From: an uncultured Collinsella sp.
GTDB lineage: Bacteria; Actinomycetota; Coriobacteriia; Coriobacteriales; Coriobacteriaceae
Reading direction: 5' to 3'
NCBI GenBank assembly: GCA_902470765.1
Contig: CABRHW010000010.1
Span: 11,903 to 75,902 of the forward strand
DNA length: 64,000 nucleotides
Shown: piece after piece, positions 41,281 through 51,165 of the stretch
Layout of the letters: every line of letters begins with the position of its first letter
How positions within the stretch are numbered: position 1 is the first letter of the stretch
Position numbers and translations under genes: made by a program
The notes under the pieces: model-generated
Told to the model about the DNA's origin: nothing
What the model saw: only the letters and a program-made list of their open reading frames with translations
Database searches by the model: none

Positions 41281-42741
41281 TTAGCGCACCTGAGCGACGT
41301 AAGCGACGTTGGTCGAGGAGACCTTGTCCTCGAGCTGGACGCTCATGCGGGGATCGCCGGCGGTGGCGACGGTCAGGTCGCCGGCCTCGACGTAGCCGAG
41401 CTCCTTAGCGGTCTCAATCGCCTTGACGATCGTGCCGTTGACGGTACCCTGGGTAATCTCGGCCTGGTGCGGGATAACGCCCCAGTACATGATCATCTGC
41501 TGGACGGCCCACTCGTGGCGGGAGAACGCGCAGATCGGCATGTTGGGACGGAAGTGCGAGATCAGGCGAGCGGTACGACCGGTGGTCGTCGGCACGGTGA
41601 TGCACTTGGCGCCAACGGTGGTGGCCATGTTCACAGCGGACATACCCACAACGTTGTTGACGACGCGGGTGCCGTGAGCATCGGCCGGAACCTCGAGCGG
41701 AGCGTGGGCCGGGAGGTACTTCTCGGTCTCGAGAGCAATGCTGGCCTGCATCTTGACGGCCTCGACCGGGTACTTACCGGCAGCGGACTCGCCGGACAGC
41801 ATGACGGCGTCGGTGCCGTCATAAATGGCGTTAGCAACGTCGGCAACCTCGGCGCGCGTCGGGCGCGGGTTCTGCTGCATGGAGTCGAGCATCTGCGTAG
41901 CGGTGATAACGGGCTTGTAGGCCGCGTTGCACTTGGCGATGATCTCCTTCTGGATGTGCGGAACGAGCTCGGGCTTGATCTCGATGCCCAGGTCGCCACG
42001 GGCGACCATGATGCCGTCGGAAGCCTCGAGAATCTCGTCGAAGTTCTCGACGCCCAAGGCGCACTCGATCTTCGGGAAGATCGTCACGTGCTCGCCGCCG
42101 TTCTCGCGGCAAAGCTCGCGGATGCCGCGGACGGACTCGCCGTCACGGATGAAGGAAGCGGCGATGTAGTCGATGTTCTCGGTCAGGCCAAAGAGGATGT
42201 CCTGACGATCGCGCTCGGTGATGGCGGGCAGCGAGATGTTGACGTTGGGCATGTTGACGCCCTTGCGCTCGCCGATCAGGCCGTCGTTCTTAACGACGCA
42301 GGTCATGTCCTGGCCACTGACGGACTCGACCTCGAGGGCAACCAGGCCGTCATCGATCAGGATGAGGGAGCCCTTCTCGACCTCGGAAGGCAGAGCCAGG
42401 TAGTCGAGGGAGATGTGCTCAGCGGTGCCATGGAAATCCTCGGACGTGGGCTGAGCGGTGACGACGATCTTATCGCCGGTCTTGACGGCAACCTTCTTGC
42501 CGTCGACCAGAAGGCCGGTGCGGACCTCGGGGCCCTTGGTGTCGAGCAGGATGCCGACAGGCAGACCGAGCTCCTTGGAAATACGGCGGACGCGCTCGAT
42601 GCGACCGTGGTGCTCGTCGTAGGAGCCGTGCGAGAAGTTAAAACGGGCGACGTTCATGCCCGCCTTGATCATCTCGCGGATGGTCTCGTCGCTATCGCAG
42701 GCGGGACCCATGGTGCATACAATCTTAGTGCGCTTGTACAT
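41281..42741 (-). CDS. pyk: Pyruvate kinase
   Basis: A 486-residue glycolytic enzyme converting PEP and ADP to pyruvate and ATP. YKRTKIVCTMGPACDS, NVARFNFSHGSYDEH, VGILLDTKGPEVRTG, the metal-binding IFPKIECALGVENFDEI, MVARGDLGIEI and the ATP/K+ site TATQMLDSMQQNPRPTRAEVADVANAIYDGTDAVMLSGESAAG are all intact. The C-terminal allosteric-type domain fills about residues 360-486. GGAGG lies 7 nt before the ATG. Typical length (about 470-590), without the extra C-terminal PEP-utiliser domain. Confidence 0.97.
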   Translation of the reverse strand: MYKRTKIVCTMGPACDSDETIREMIKAGMNVARFNFSHGSYDEHHGRIERVRRISKELGLPVGILLDTKGPEVRTGLLVDGKKVAVKTGDKIVVTAQPTSEDFHGTAEHISLDYLALPSEVEKGSLILIDDGLVALEVESVSGQDMTCVVKNDGLIGERKGVNMPNVNISLPAITERDRQDILFGLTENIDYIAASFIRDGESVRGIRELCRENGGEHVTIFPKIECALGVENFDEILEASDGIMVARGDLGIEIKPELVPHIQKEIIAKCNAAYKPVITATQMLDSMQQNPRPTRAEVADVANAIYDGTDAVMLSGESAAGKYPVEAVKMQASIALETEKYLPAHAPLEVPADAHGTRVVNNVVGMSAVNMATTVGAKCITVPTTTGRTARLISHFRPNMPICAFSRHEWAVQQMIMYWGVIPHQAEITQGTVNGTIVKAIETAKELGYVEAGDLTVATAGDPRMSVQLEDKVSSTNVAYVAQVR

Positions 42742-43183
42742 TCAGACCTCCATCTGACATCGTCTTGCGCTGATAGATAAACCATAAGAAATAAAACCGA
42801 GATGATTATAACGAAATGCCGACCGAATACCCCAAAAAATCGACCGTATGCCGAAATGGAAGTTCATTTTTTGCGGGAAAAACGGTATATGAAAAATCTT
42901 TACCAACCACTCCAACCGCTGCTATCTGGGAGATATGTCAGTTTGGCGATGTGCCGAAGAAAAAACGTTTTACCAATGTTGAGCATCACACGGTCTGCAC
43001 CGTTGCGTGCGGACCATATTTCCAAACCGATTGTTTTGGCTAGACGCGTCGCTTTGGGGTACCATAGCTCCACTATCAACTGCCGCTCAGCACGGCAGCC
43101 TTGATGAGCCCTTGCCCTTCTCCTGGGAATTATGATCGGGCATCAATCTGCTGAGTGGCCCGAATCCCAGGAGGGGACTCTAT
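42742..43183. other. Gene-free divergent region between pyk and the Ca2+ ATPase
   Basis: A 442-bp AT-rich stretch that should hold both promoters. ORFs in it have poor coding character. One notable site is CAGTTTGGCGATGTGCCGA (42939-42957), matched at 17 of 19 positions before the Tad operon at 47356. I could not assign unambiguous -35/-10 boxes. Confidence 0.6.
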
Positions 43184-45865
43184 ATGCAAAAGGAATACCT
43201 GTCCGCCGCGGCGGAGGTGCTCAGCGACCAAGGTGTCGATGAGAACCTCGGCCTGAGCAACGACGAGGCGTCTTCGCGCCTCGCCAAGACAGGCCCTAAC
43301 AAGCTCGAGGAAGCCGAGAAGACGCCGCTGTGGAAGCGCTTCTTTGAGCAGATGGCCGACCCCATGGTCATCATGCTGATCGTTGCCGCCGTCATCAGTG
43401 CGCTCACGGGCATGGTCAAGGGCGAGCCCGACTTTGCCGATGTTGCCATCATCATGTTCGTCGTTATCGTCAACTCGGTGCTGGGCGTGGTCCAGGAAGC
43501 CAAGAGCGAGGAGGCCCTCGAGGCCCTGCAGGAGATGAGTGCGGCGCAGTCCAAGGTGCTGCGCGACGGCAAGCTCGTGCACCTGCCGAGCGCCGAGCTC
43601 GTGCCCGGCGACGTGATCATGCTCGAGGCGGGCGACTCCGTCCCGGCCGACTGCCGCGTGCTCGAGAGCGCCACGATGAAGATCGAAGAGGCCGCGCTCA
43701 CCGGCGAGTCCGTGCCCGTAGAGAAGCACGCCAACGTGATCGAGCTCGCTGCGGGCACCGATGACGTGCCGCTCGGCGACCGTAAGAACATGTGCTATAT
43801 GGGCTCCACCGTCGTGTACGGCCGTGGTCGCGCCGTCGTGGTCGGCACCGGCATGAACACCGAGATGGGCAAGATCGCCGGCGCCCTGGCCGAGGCCAAG
43901 GAAGAGCTCACGCCGCTGCAGGTGAAGCTCGCCGAGCTCAGCCGCATCCTCACCATCATGGTGATCGTCATCTGCGTCGTGATCTTTGGCGTTGACATCC
44001 TCCGCCACGGCGTGGGCAACGTCCTTACCGATCCGACTGCCCTGCTCGACACCTTTATGGTTGCCGTCTCGCTCGCCGTCGCCGCCATCCCCGAGGGCCT
44101 GGTTGCCGTCGTGACCATCGTCCTTTCGCTTGGCGTGACCAAGATGGCCAAGCGCCAGGCGATTATCCGCAAGCTCTCTGCCGTCGAGACCCTTGGCTGC
44201 ACACAGACCATCTGCTCCGACAAGACCGGTACCCTTACCCAGAACAAGATGACCGTCGTCAAGCACGAGCTCGCTGCGCCCAAGGAGAAGTTCCTGGCCG
44301 GCATGGCGCTGTGCTCCGATGCTCAGTGGGACGAGGAGCTGGGCGAGGCCGTGGGTGAGCCGACTGAGTGCGCGCTCGTCAACGACGCCGGCAAGGCGGG
44401 CCTCACTGGCCTGACTGCCGAGCACCCGCGCGTGGGCGAGGCCCCGTTTGACTCGGGCCGCAAGATGATGTCCGTGGTCGTCGAGACCCTTGACGGCGAG
44501 TATGAGCAGTACACCAAGGGCGCGCCCGACGTGGTGATCGGCCTGTGCACCCATATCTACGAGGGCGATAAGGTCGTCCCCCTGACCGAGGAGCGTCGTG
44601 CCGAGCTCGTGGCCGCCAACAAGGCCATGGCCGACGAGGCCCTGCGCGTGCTGGCGCTGGCAAGCCGCACCTACACCGAGGTCCCGGCCGACTGCAGTCC
44701 CGCCGCGCTCGAGCACGACCTGGTCTTCTGCGGCCTGTCCGGCATGATTGACCCGGTTCGTCCCGAGGTCGCCGACGCCATCCGCGAGGCGCACGATGCC
44801 GGTATTCGCACCGTCATGATCACGGGCGACCACATCGACACCGCCGTGGCCATCGCCAAACAGCTGGGCATCGTCACCGATCGCAGCCATGCCATCACCG
44901 GTGCCGACCTCGATCGCATGAGCGACGAGGAACTCGACGCGCACATCGAGGACTACGGCGTGTACGCCCGCGTCCAACCCGAGCACAAGACACGCATCGT
45001 CGAGGCTTGGAAGTCGCGCGACCAGATCGTGGCCATGACGGGCGACGGCGTCAACGACGCCCCGTCCATCAAGCGCGCCGACATCGGCGTGGGCATGGGC
45101 ATTACTGGTACCGACGTCACCAAGAACGTCGCCGACATGGTGCTCGCCGACGACAATTTCGCCACCATCATCGGTGCCTGCGAAGAGGGCCGTCGTATCT
45201 ACGACAACATCCGCAAGGTCATCCAGTTCCTGCTTTCGGCCAACCTTGCCGAGGTGTTCTCGGTGTTTATCGCCACGCTCATCGGCTTTACCATCTTCCA
45301 GCCGGTGCAGCTGCTGTGGGTGAACCTAGTTACCGACTGCTTCCCCGCGCTCGCGTTGGGCATGGAGGATGCCGAGGGCGACATCATGAAGCGCAAGCCG
45401 CGCAACGCCAAGGACGGCGTCTTTGCCGGCAATATGGGCCTGGACTGTGTGGTCCAGGGCCTAATCATCACCGTGCTGGTGCTGGCGAGCTTCTTTGTGG
45501 GCGTGTACTTTGACATGGGCTACATCCACATCGCCGATATGATCGCCGGCAATGCCGACGAGGAAGGCGTGATGATGGCGTTCATCACGCTCAACATGGT
45601 TGAGATTTTCCACTGCTTCAATATGCGCAGCCGTCGTGCGTCGCTGTTCACCATGAAAAAGCAGAACAAGTGGCTGTGGGCTTCCGCCGCGCTGGCACTG
45701 GTGCTGACGGTGATCGTAACCGTGCAGCCGACGCTTGCCGAGATGTTCTTTGGCCCCGTGACGCTTGAGCTCAAGGGCGTTGTCGCTGCCCTGGGCCTGG
45801 CCTTCCTGATCATCCCGCTGATGGAGATCTACAAGGCGATCATGCGCGCGGTGGAGAAAGAGTAA
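43184..45865 (+). CDS. P-type Ca2+-transporting ATPase (P-IIA/PMCA-like)
   Basis: An 893-residue cation pump. The N-terminal cation-ATPase domain (ASSRLAKTGPNKLEEAEKTP) is followed by two helices, the actuator with LTGESVPVEKH, helix M4 with the ion-site VAAIPEGLVAVVTIVLS, the phosphorylation motif ICSDKTGTLTQNKM (Asp about residue 347), the nucleotide-binding region with KGAPDVV, and the hinge MTGDGVNDAPSIKRADIGVGMG. A C-terminal six-helix domain follows with LLWVNLVTDCFPALALGMED. PEGL and WVNLVTD favour calcium transport. Monocistronic; a long family II hairpin and a terminator follow. Confidence 0.94.
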   Translation: MQKEYLSAAAEVLSDQGVDENLGLSNDEASSRLAKTGPNKLEEAEKTPLWKRFFEQMADPMVIMLIVAAVISALTGMVKGEPDFADVAIIMFVVIVNSVLGVVQEAKSEEALEALQEMSAAQSKVLRDGKLVHLPSAELVPGDVIMLEAGDSVPADCRVLESATMKIEEAALTGESVPVEKHANVIELAAGTDDVPLGDRKNMCYMGSTVVYGRGRAVVVGTGMNTEMGKIAGALAEAKEELTPLQVKLAELSRILTIMVIVICVVIFGVDILRHGVGNVLTDPTALLDTFMVAVSLAVAAIPEGLVAVVTIVLSLGVTKMAKRQAIIRKLSAVETLGCTQTICSDKTGTLTQNKMTVVKHELAAPKEKFLAGMALCSDAQWDEELGEAVGEPTECALVNDAGKAGLTGLTAEHPRVGEAPFDSGRKMMSVVVETLDGEYEQYTKGAPDVVIGLCTHIYEGDKVVPLTEERRAELVAANKAMADEALRVLALASRTYTEVPADCSPAALEHDLVFCGLSGMIDPVRPEVADAIREAHDAGIRTVMITGDHIDTAVAIAKQLGIVTDRSHAITGADLDRMSDEELDAHIEDYGVYARVQPEHKTRIVEAWKSRDQIVAMTGDGVNDAPSIKRADIGVGMGITGTDVTKNVADMVLADDNFATIIGACEEGRRIYDNIRKVIQFLLSANLAEVFSVFIATLIGFTIFQPVQLLWVNLVTDCFPALALGMEDAEGDIMKRKPRNAKDGVFAGNMGLDCVVQGLIITVLVLASFFVGVYFDMGYIHIADMIAGNADEEGVMMAFITLNMVEIFHCFNMRSRRASLFTMKKQNKWLWASAALALVLTVIVTVQPTLAEMFFGPVTLELKGVVAALGLAFLIIPLMEIYKAIMRAVEKE

Positions 45866-45877
45866 CGTACCTGTCCG

Positions 45878-45968
45878 GGCCCGCCCGCCTGCGGGGTTTC
45901 TTCTTCGCTGGTCCTCGCGCTTCGCGCTGCGGGATCACTCAGAAGAAACCCCTCCCGGCGGGCGGGCC
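45878..45968. repeat. Long hairpin, family II copy 2
   Basis: GGCCCGCCCGCC pairs perfectly with GGCGGGCGGGCC (12 bp), and GGGGTTTCTTC pairs perfectly with GAAGAAACCCC inside it. The centre GTCCTCGCGCTTCGCGCTGC matches copy 1 at 37149, while the arms differ in sequence but remain complementary. It follows the Ca2+ ATPase gene directly. Confidence 0.75.
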
Positions 45969-46010
45969 TTCGGATAACCTCTCGGGACCGTAAGCTGAGG
46001 GAAAGTGTGT

Positions 46011-46046
46011 GAGTCGGTCGAGCATTTGCTCGACCGACTCTTTTTT
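46011..46046 (+). terminator. Terminator before rsgA
   Basis: GAGTCGGTCGAGC pairs perfectly with GCTCGACCGACTC around ATTT, then six T. It ends the ATPase transcript or a short leader 49 bp before rsgA. Confidence 0.92.
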
Positions 46047-46094
46047 GTGGGAAAATACCTGCTCAGTTGTGATTTATGGTGCTGGGAGGCGCTT

Positions 46095-47279
46095 GTGGGC
46101 AAGGCTAAGGCTAAAGCGAAGAAAAAGACGACGGGGGCGCGGGCTAAGCGCGATCGTCGTCGGAAGCTCGCGACCGAGGCTCCCGCATCTGCTGAGGAGT
46201 TGCTGGCGAGTGTACCGGGGCTTGACGCGCTGCGGGACGTTCCGGCGTTTGATGACCTGCCGGTCGATGAAGCCCAGCAGGCTGCCTTTGATGATTTCTG
46301 CGCGCATGTCGAGGAGCCCGAGCAGATGCAGCTTGGCGCCGTGGTGCGCTTGGATCGCGGGTTTCCACTGGTGGCGACTGCCGATGACACGTTTCGTGCC
46401 GAGCATGCTGTGGGGTTTGCCAAGTCACGCGGCGAGGACGAGGTCCTGCTGCCTGCCGTGGGCGATCGTGTGGCGGTGCGCCGCGCTCCCGGGCATGATA
46501 TGGGCGTGATTGAGTGCGTGCTGCCGCGCCGTACGAGCTTTGAGCGTTGGCGCGGCCGTGCCCGCGGGGAGCGTCAGGTGCTCTGCTCCAACGTGGATAG
46601 CGTGCTAATCGTGCAGGCGCTCGGTGCCGGCGAGGTGCTGCTCGACCGCGTGGCGCGCTCGCTGGTGTTGGCGCTCGACTGCGATGCCGAACCGGTGGTG
46701 GTACTCACCAAAGCTGACCGCTGCGATGCCGAGGAACTCGAGCGCGATCTGGACCGCGTGCGCCGCCTGGTGGGTCCGGACGTGCGCGTGATCGTGACGT
46801 CCTCTGCCGAGGGCCGCGGCCTGGACGAGGTCCGTGCCTGCGTGCCCGCCGGGAGCTGCGCCATGATTCTGGGCGAGTCGGGTGCCGGCAAGTCGACGCT
46901 GCTCAATGCGCTGCTGGGCCACGATACGTTGGCGACCGGCGGTGTGCGCGAACGCGACGATCAGGGCCGTCACACTACCGTCGCGCGCGTGATGGTGGCA
47001 CTGCCGGGCGACGCCGGCGTGATCGCCGATGCCCCGGGCCTGCGCAGCCTGCCGCTCGTGGGTCACGAGCGGGGTCTGGCGCGCGCTTTCCCCGAGATTG
47101 TCGAGGCATCGCGCGCGTGCCGGTTTGGCGATTGCACGCATGTCCATGAGCCGGGCTGCGCCGTTCGCGAGGCCGAGGACGCCGGGCAGATCGATAGCCT
47201 GCGTCTGGAAACGTTCCAAAACCTGGCGTCATCCATGCGCGTGAGCGCTCAAATGCTCGATCCCGATGTCCATCTGTAA
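46095..47279 (+). CDS. rsgA: Ribosome small-subunit-dependent GTPase A
   Basis: A 394-residue circularly permuted GTPase that assists late 30S maturation. A basic N-terminus (KAKAKAKKKTTGARAKRDRRRK) and an OB-like domain precede the GTPase motifs in permuted order: G4 VVLTKADR, then G1 GESGAGKSTLLN, then G3 ADAPGLRSL. The C-terminal zinc site is CRFGDCTHVHEPGCAV. The GTG at 46095 follows GGGAGG at 5 nt; the frame is open earlier but runs across the terminator hairpin. The long basic N-terminal extension is somewhat larger than in E. coli RsgA. Confidence 0.94.
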   Translation: MGKAKAKAKKKTTGARAKRDRRRKLATEAPASAEELLASVPGLDALRDVPAFDDLPVDEAQQAAFDDFCAHVEEPEQMQLGAVVRLDRGFPLVATADDTFRAEHAVGFAKSRGEDEVLLPAVGDRVAVRRAPGHDMGVIECVLPRRTSFERWRGRARGERQVLCSNVDSVLIVQALGAGEVLLDRVARSLVLALDCDAEPVVVLTKADRCDAEELERDLDRVRRLVGPDVRVIVTSSAEGRGLDEVRACVPAGSCAMILGESGAGKSTLLNALLGHDTLATGGVRERDDQGRHTTVARVMVALPGDAGVIADAPGLRSLPLVGHERGLARAFPEIVEASRACRFGDCTHVHEPGCAVREAEDAGQIDSLRLETFQNLASSMRVSAQMLDPDVHL

Positions 47280-47296
47280 TTGATTTTTCCTATGAC

Positions 47297-47331
47297 AGCC
47301 GTCTCCCAACTGTTCGGGAGACGGCTTTTTT
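47297..47331 (+). terminator. Terminator after rsgA
   Basis: AGCCGTCTCCC pairs perfectly with GGGAGACGGCT around 8 nt, then TTTTT. Confidence 0.92.
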
Positions 47332-47531
47332 GCTGCGGAAAAGCCTCGAAACATGCAGTTTGCTGATGTGCCGACCAAAACCTTGCCACGAGCTTGACGG
47401 GCTGGTCAGCTTTTGGTCAGCGATTGGTTTGACATCGAAAACCAAGATCGCGATTGCGCCGCTTTGCGCTCTGACCGCCCAGACAATGGTGGTACGGGCA
47501 TTCGCCCGGCACTGCCATGAGAGGAGCGGCC

Positions 47532-48191
47532 GTGAACAAGAGCAAGCGCATCGCCATCAGTCTGGTCACGGGCGTGCTCGCTGCTCTGCTTTGCATGGTT
47601 TACGGCTCGTCGATCCGCTCGCAAGCCGAACAGGTCCAGGCTGAGACCTTGGCCAAGTACGGTGGCGATCGCGTCGAGGTATGCGTCGCGGCGCGCGATA
47701 TCGATGTGGGCGAGACCCTCGATGAGACCAATGTCATAACCCAGGAATGGCTGACGAGCCTGCTGCCGCGTGACGCAGCGACCGAGCTGCGCCAGGTGCG
47801 CGGCGACGTGACGACTTCGCGTATTCCCAAAAACGCCGTGATCTGCAATGTCTACACCAAGGCCGAGAGCCGCAAGCTCGAGGTGCCTAAGGGCAAGGTC
47901 GCCGTTTCGGTGGCGGTCGATGCCGAGCACTCGGTCGGCGGTGCTACGGGCGTGGGCAGCTACGTGGATGTGTATGTGCAAAAAGACGGCGTAACCGATC
48001 GGCTGTGCGGCGCGCACGTGATCGATACCAGTGAGGATTCCGGTGCCACGCGCGAGGGCAAGATCGAATGGGTGACGCTGGCGGCTGACCCCGAAGACGT
48101 CAAGGAACTGCTGGGAGCCTCGGGCAAGGGAACGGTCAGCTTGACGATTCCCGCCACGGCGCGCGGCAAAAAGAGCGGAGGCGACGAGTGA
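47532..48191 (+). CDS. cpaB: CpaB/RcpC-like Flp pilus assembly protein (SAF domain)
   Basis: A 219-residue protein with one N-terminal membrane helix (RIAISLVTGVLAALLCMVYG) and an extracytoplasmic SAF-type domain (VEVCVAARDIDVGETLDETNVITQEW, about residues 45-100), as in CpaB. The C-terminal RcpC-like part includes KVAVSVAVDAEHSVGGATGVGSYVDVYV. The GTG at 47532 follows GAGAGGAG; an in-frame ATG at 47517 is ahead of that site. First gene of the Tad operon; its stop overlaps the next start. Confidence 0.82.
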   Translation: MNKSKRIAISLVTGVLAALLCMVYGSSIRSQAEQVQAETLAKYGGDRVEVCVAARDIDVGETLDETNVITQEWLTSLLPRDAATELRQVRGDVTTSRIPKNAVICNVYTKAESRKLEVPKGKVAVSVAVDAEHSVGGATGVGSYVDVYVQKDGVTDRLCGAHVIDTSEDSGATREGKIEWVTLAADPEDVKELLGASGKGTVSLTIPATARGKKSGGDE

Positions 48192-49840
48192 TGAAGGCAA
48201 TCTGGCTTGCGTGCTGCGCGTGCGGCGATTACGGGCTGTTGCAGCGGGAAGTCGAGGGCCGTGATGTGGGTGCACAGGTGCTTCGCGTGGGTGACCTGGA
48301 CGGGCTGGTTTCCATGGCGCGGGCGTTTCCGTCGCGCCGCGGGGCTGCCATCATCGCGGCGTCTCTGTTTGATACCGAAGATGTGCGCAAGACTGTTGCG
48401 CGCCTGACGGCCGAAGGCCGCGTGAGTCGCGTGGTCGTGTTGATAGAAGCGCTCGATCCGTCGGATATCGAGGGGCTGTTTCGCGCGGGGGCGACCGAGG
48501 TCATCGCTGCACACAGTATATGCGGCAACGGGCGCGCGGGCGAGGGAGCGGTTGATTCCGATCGGCGCATGACGATTGAGCCCGATGCTTTTGTTGATAG
48601 GGAACCCGGGGCGCCTCGCGCTACAAGAGGCCCGCGTGTTGATGATTATGGAAAAGCGGAAGCCGAGCATGGTCGGCGCCCCCGGAACCCCCTTGTACAC
48701 GATGACGCTGGAGGGCCGGCGCAGCATGCTGGCGATTCCCCGGCTGTAGATATGGGATACGTGCACGGCGTGAATCTGGCGGATGAACTCGATGAAGTTG
48801 AGGGCTTTGCCGGGTGCGGCGAGTTGTCGCTGATGCAGCATGAGCAGATTGCGCAGAACGAGCCTGCCTCGCAGACCGAACAAGCTGCCATGCCGGCTTG
48901 GACGCAGCGTGTGGTTGCGGCGGGGGAGACGGGGACGCTGTCACCGACGCCCGCCCCGCCGCCTCCGATGCCGCCGGCAGACGCTGCCGCTTCGCCGCAT
49001 CGAGCTCCGGTCATCTGCGCCATTTCGGGTTCGGGCGGTTGCGGCAAGTCGACGATCGTTGCCACCATGGCACACACATCGTCGCTGTTGGGCTTGCGTG
49101 CCGCCGTGCTCGACCTGGACCTGATGTTTGGAAACCTTTACGACTTGTTAGGTGTCGATGCTCCGCGCGATATGGCGGCACTTATCGAGCCGTCGGCGGC
49201 GGGCACGCTCGCCGAGCCGGATATCGTAGCCACATCGATGCGCGTGGCACCGGGCGTTACGCTCTGGGGTCCCGTCACGGCGCCCGAGCAAGCCGAGCTC
49301 ATGGCACGTCCGGTGGAGCTACTGCTTGATGTTCTGCGTCGCGAATCCGACGTGGTCTTTATCGATACCTCGGTCTTTTGGGGCGACGCCGTGGCGGCTG
49401 CGGTGGCGGCGAGCGACCGTTGCCTGGTCGTTGGCGATGCGGCGGTGTCGTCCGCGGCATCGGCATCGCGCGTCATTGAACTGGCAGGTCGAGTAGGTGT
49501 GCCGCGCACGCGCATGAGCGCCGTGTTCAACCGGTTCGGTGCGCGCGGGGCAGACGAGGACGTCGCCATGCGCTTTGAGATTGCCTGTGCGTTGGGCTCC
49601 AAGATTCGTATCGCCGATGGCGGGCAGGATCTCGCCGCGCTCATGGCGTTTGGGCGCGCTGACGAGGCAGTGGGGCAGACCAGCGCTTTTGCGACTAGCG
49701 TGCGCGAGGCCACGCGCGAGATGCTCGTGGAACTGGGGTGCGCCGTCGGCCCTTGGAGCGATATGGTCGCCGACCGTGCAACGCGCACCGAACGCCCGCG
49801 TATCCGCCTTCCCTGGTCGCGCGAGGGTGATCAGCGATGA
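48191..49840 (+). CDS. tadZ: TadZ/CpaE-like pilus localisation ATPase
   Basis: A 549-residue protein. The N-terminal 120 residues resemble the receiver-like domain of TadZ/CpaE. A low-complexity linker (about 125-275) leads to a MinD/ParA-type ATPase with deviant Walker A ISGSGGCGKSTIVATMAH (about residues 280-297), VLDLDLMFGNLYDLLG, and DVVFIDTSVFWGDAVAAA. It is expected to place the Tad machine at the membrane. The ATG at 48191 overlaps the cpaB stop by one base, 8 nt after GGAGG. The linker is long and acidic. Confidence 0.85.
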   Translation: MKAIWLACCACGDYGLLQREVEGRDVGAQVLRVGDLDGLVSMARAFPSRRGAAIIAASLFDTEDVRKTVARLTAEGRVSRVVVLIEALDPSDIEGLFRAGATEVIAAHSICGNGRAGEGAVDSDRRMTIEPDAFVDREPGAPRATRGPRVDDYGKAEAEHGRRPRNPLVHDDAGGPAQHAGDSPAVDMGYVHGVNLADELDEVEGFAGCGELSLMQHEQIAQNEPASQTEQAAMPAWTQRVVAAGETGTLSPTPAPPPPMPPADAAASPHRAPVICAISGSGGCGKSTIVATMAHTSSLLGLRAAVLDLDLMFGNLYDLLGVDAPRDMAALIEPSAAGTLAEPDIVATSMRVAPGVTLWGPVTAPEQAELMARPVELLLDVLRRESDVVFIDTSVFWGDAVAAAVAASDRCLVVGDAAVSSAASASRVIELAGRVGVPRTRMSAVFNRFGARGADEDVAMRFEIACALGSKIRIADGGQDLAALMAFGRADEAVGQTSAFATSVREATREMLVELGCAVGPWSDMVADRATRTERPRIRLPWSREGDQR

Positions 49841-51165
49841 GCCTGCAAACGAGGATTAAGGCTGCTGGCGCTGCGGCGGCGGCAGCGCCTGTGGATGCGG
49901 GGCGTCGCCGCGCCGTGAAACGACGCACCAAGCGCGCCGTGATGGACCGCATGGGTTACGACGAAGTGGCGCGTATCAGCGCCTATATCGACCCGGCACT
50001 TGCCCGCTCGGAATTGCGTCCCGCGGTGGAGGCGGCGCTCAATGTTGAGGAGCCGACCGATCTCGCGACGCCCGAGCGCGAGACCATCATCGACGAGATT
50101 TTGGATGACGTGGTGGGCTTGGGGCCGTTGCAGCCGCTCATCGAGGACGACACCGTTACCGAGATCATGATCAACGGCTGCTGCTCGGCTTTCTTTGAAC
50201 GCGGCGGCGTCTTGTACCCCATCGAGCATGCGTTTGAGGACGACGAGCAGATCCGTGTGCTCATCGACCGTATCATCTCGCCGCTGGGCAGGCGCATCGA
50301 CGAGCGCAGCCCCATCGTCAACGCCCGCCTCAAAACGGGCTATCGCGTCAACGCGGTGATTCCGCCTGTGGCGATTGACGGACCGATTCTCACCATCCGA
50401 AAGTTCTCGGACCGTATCTGCTCGCTGGACGAGCTCGTGGGGTTGGGATCGCTGCCGCTTTGGTATGCGCAGCTGCTGTCGTGTGCGGTGTCGCTGCGAC
50501 AGGACCTGGCGGTTGCGGGAGGCACGGGATCTGGTAAGACCACCCTGCTCAACGCGTTGTCATGTGAGATTTCCACCGGCGAGCGCATCGTGACGATCGA
50601 GGACTCTGCCGAGCTCAAGTTTGCGCATCATCCGCACGTGGTGCGCCTAGAGGCGCGCGAGGCTTCAATTGAGGGCGAGGGCGCGGTGACGATCCGCGAC
50701 CTGGTAACTAATGCCCTACGCATGCGCCCCGACCGCATCGTGGTGGGCGAGGTGCGCGGTGCCGAGTGCTGCGACATGTTGCAGGCCATGAACACGGGCC
50801 ACGACGGGTCGCTCACCACACTTCATGCGGGTTCAGAACAGGAGACCGTGGTGCGTCTGACGTTGCTTGCACGTTATGGCATCGATCTGCCGAGCGAGCT
50901 CATCGAGGAGCAGATTGCCATGGCGCTCGACGGCATCGTGATGTCCGAGCGTCACGCCGATGGCAGGCGTTTCGTCTCCTCGTATTCGGGGGTGCGACGC
51001 GCCGCATCGGGTGGCGTAGAGCTCGAGCGCTATGTGACGTTCGATGCCGCCGAGCGCACCTGGACGCTTGACCGCGAGCCGCCGTTTATCGCAGAAGGCC
51101 TGCGGTCGGGGACGCTCACGCAAGAGGAGGTGGACGAATGGAGATCACTGTGCCCCTCGTCGTAG
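49837..51165 (+). CDS. tadA: Tad secretion ATPase TadA/CpaF
   Basis: A 442-residue type II/IV secretion ATPase of the CpaF family that powers pilus assembly. Walker A is [17 protein letters not shown] (about residue 225), the Asp box is [11 protein letters not shown], Walker B is [14 protein letters not shown], and the His box is [13 protein letters not shown]. An N-terminal domain of about 200 residues with [28 protein letters not shown] is typical. It overlaps tadZ by 4 nt and tadB by 28 nt. Confidence 0.95.
   Translation: MSLQTRIKAAGAAAAAAPVDAGRRRAVKRRTKRAVMDRMGYDEVARISAYIDPALARSELRPAVEAALNVEEPTDLATPERETIIDEILDDVVGLGPLQPLIEDDTVTEIMINGCCSAFFERGGVLYPIEHAFEDDEQIRVLIDRIISPLGRRIDERSPIVNARLKTGYRVNAVIPPVAIDGPILTIRKFSDRICSLDELVGLGSLPLWYAQLLSCAVSLRQDLAVAGGTGSGKTTLLNALSCEISTGERIVTIEDSAELKFAHHPHVVRLEAREASIEGEGAVTIRDLVTNALRMRPDRIVVGEVRGAECCDMLQAMNTGHDGSLTTLHAGSEQETVVRLTLLARYGIDLPSELIEEQIAMALDGIVMSERHADGRRFVSSYSGVRRAASGGVELERYVTFDAAERTWTLDREPPFIAEGLRSGTLTQEEVDEWRSLCPSS

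Noticed and set aside
42802..43104. 100-residue ORF before the Ca2+ ATPase
   Set aside because: Composition is unlike the local coding pattern, it has no ribosome site, and it lies in the promoter region of divergent genes.
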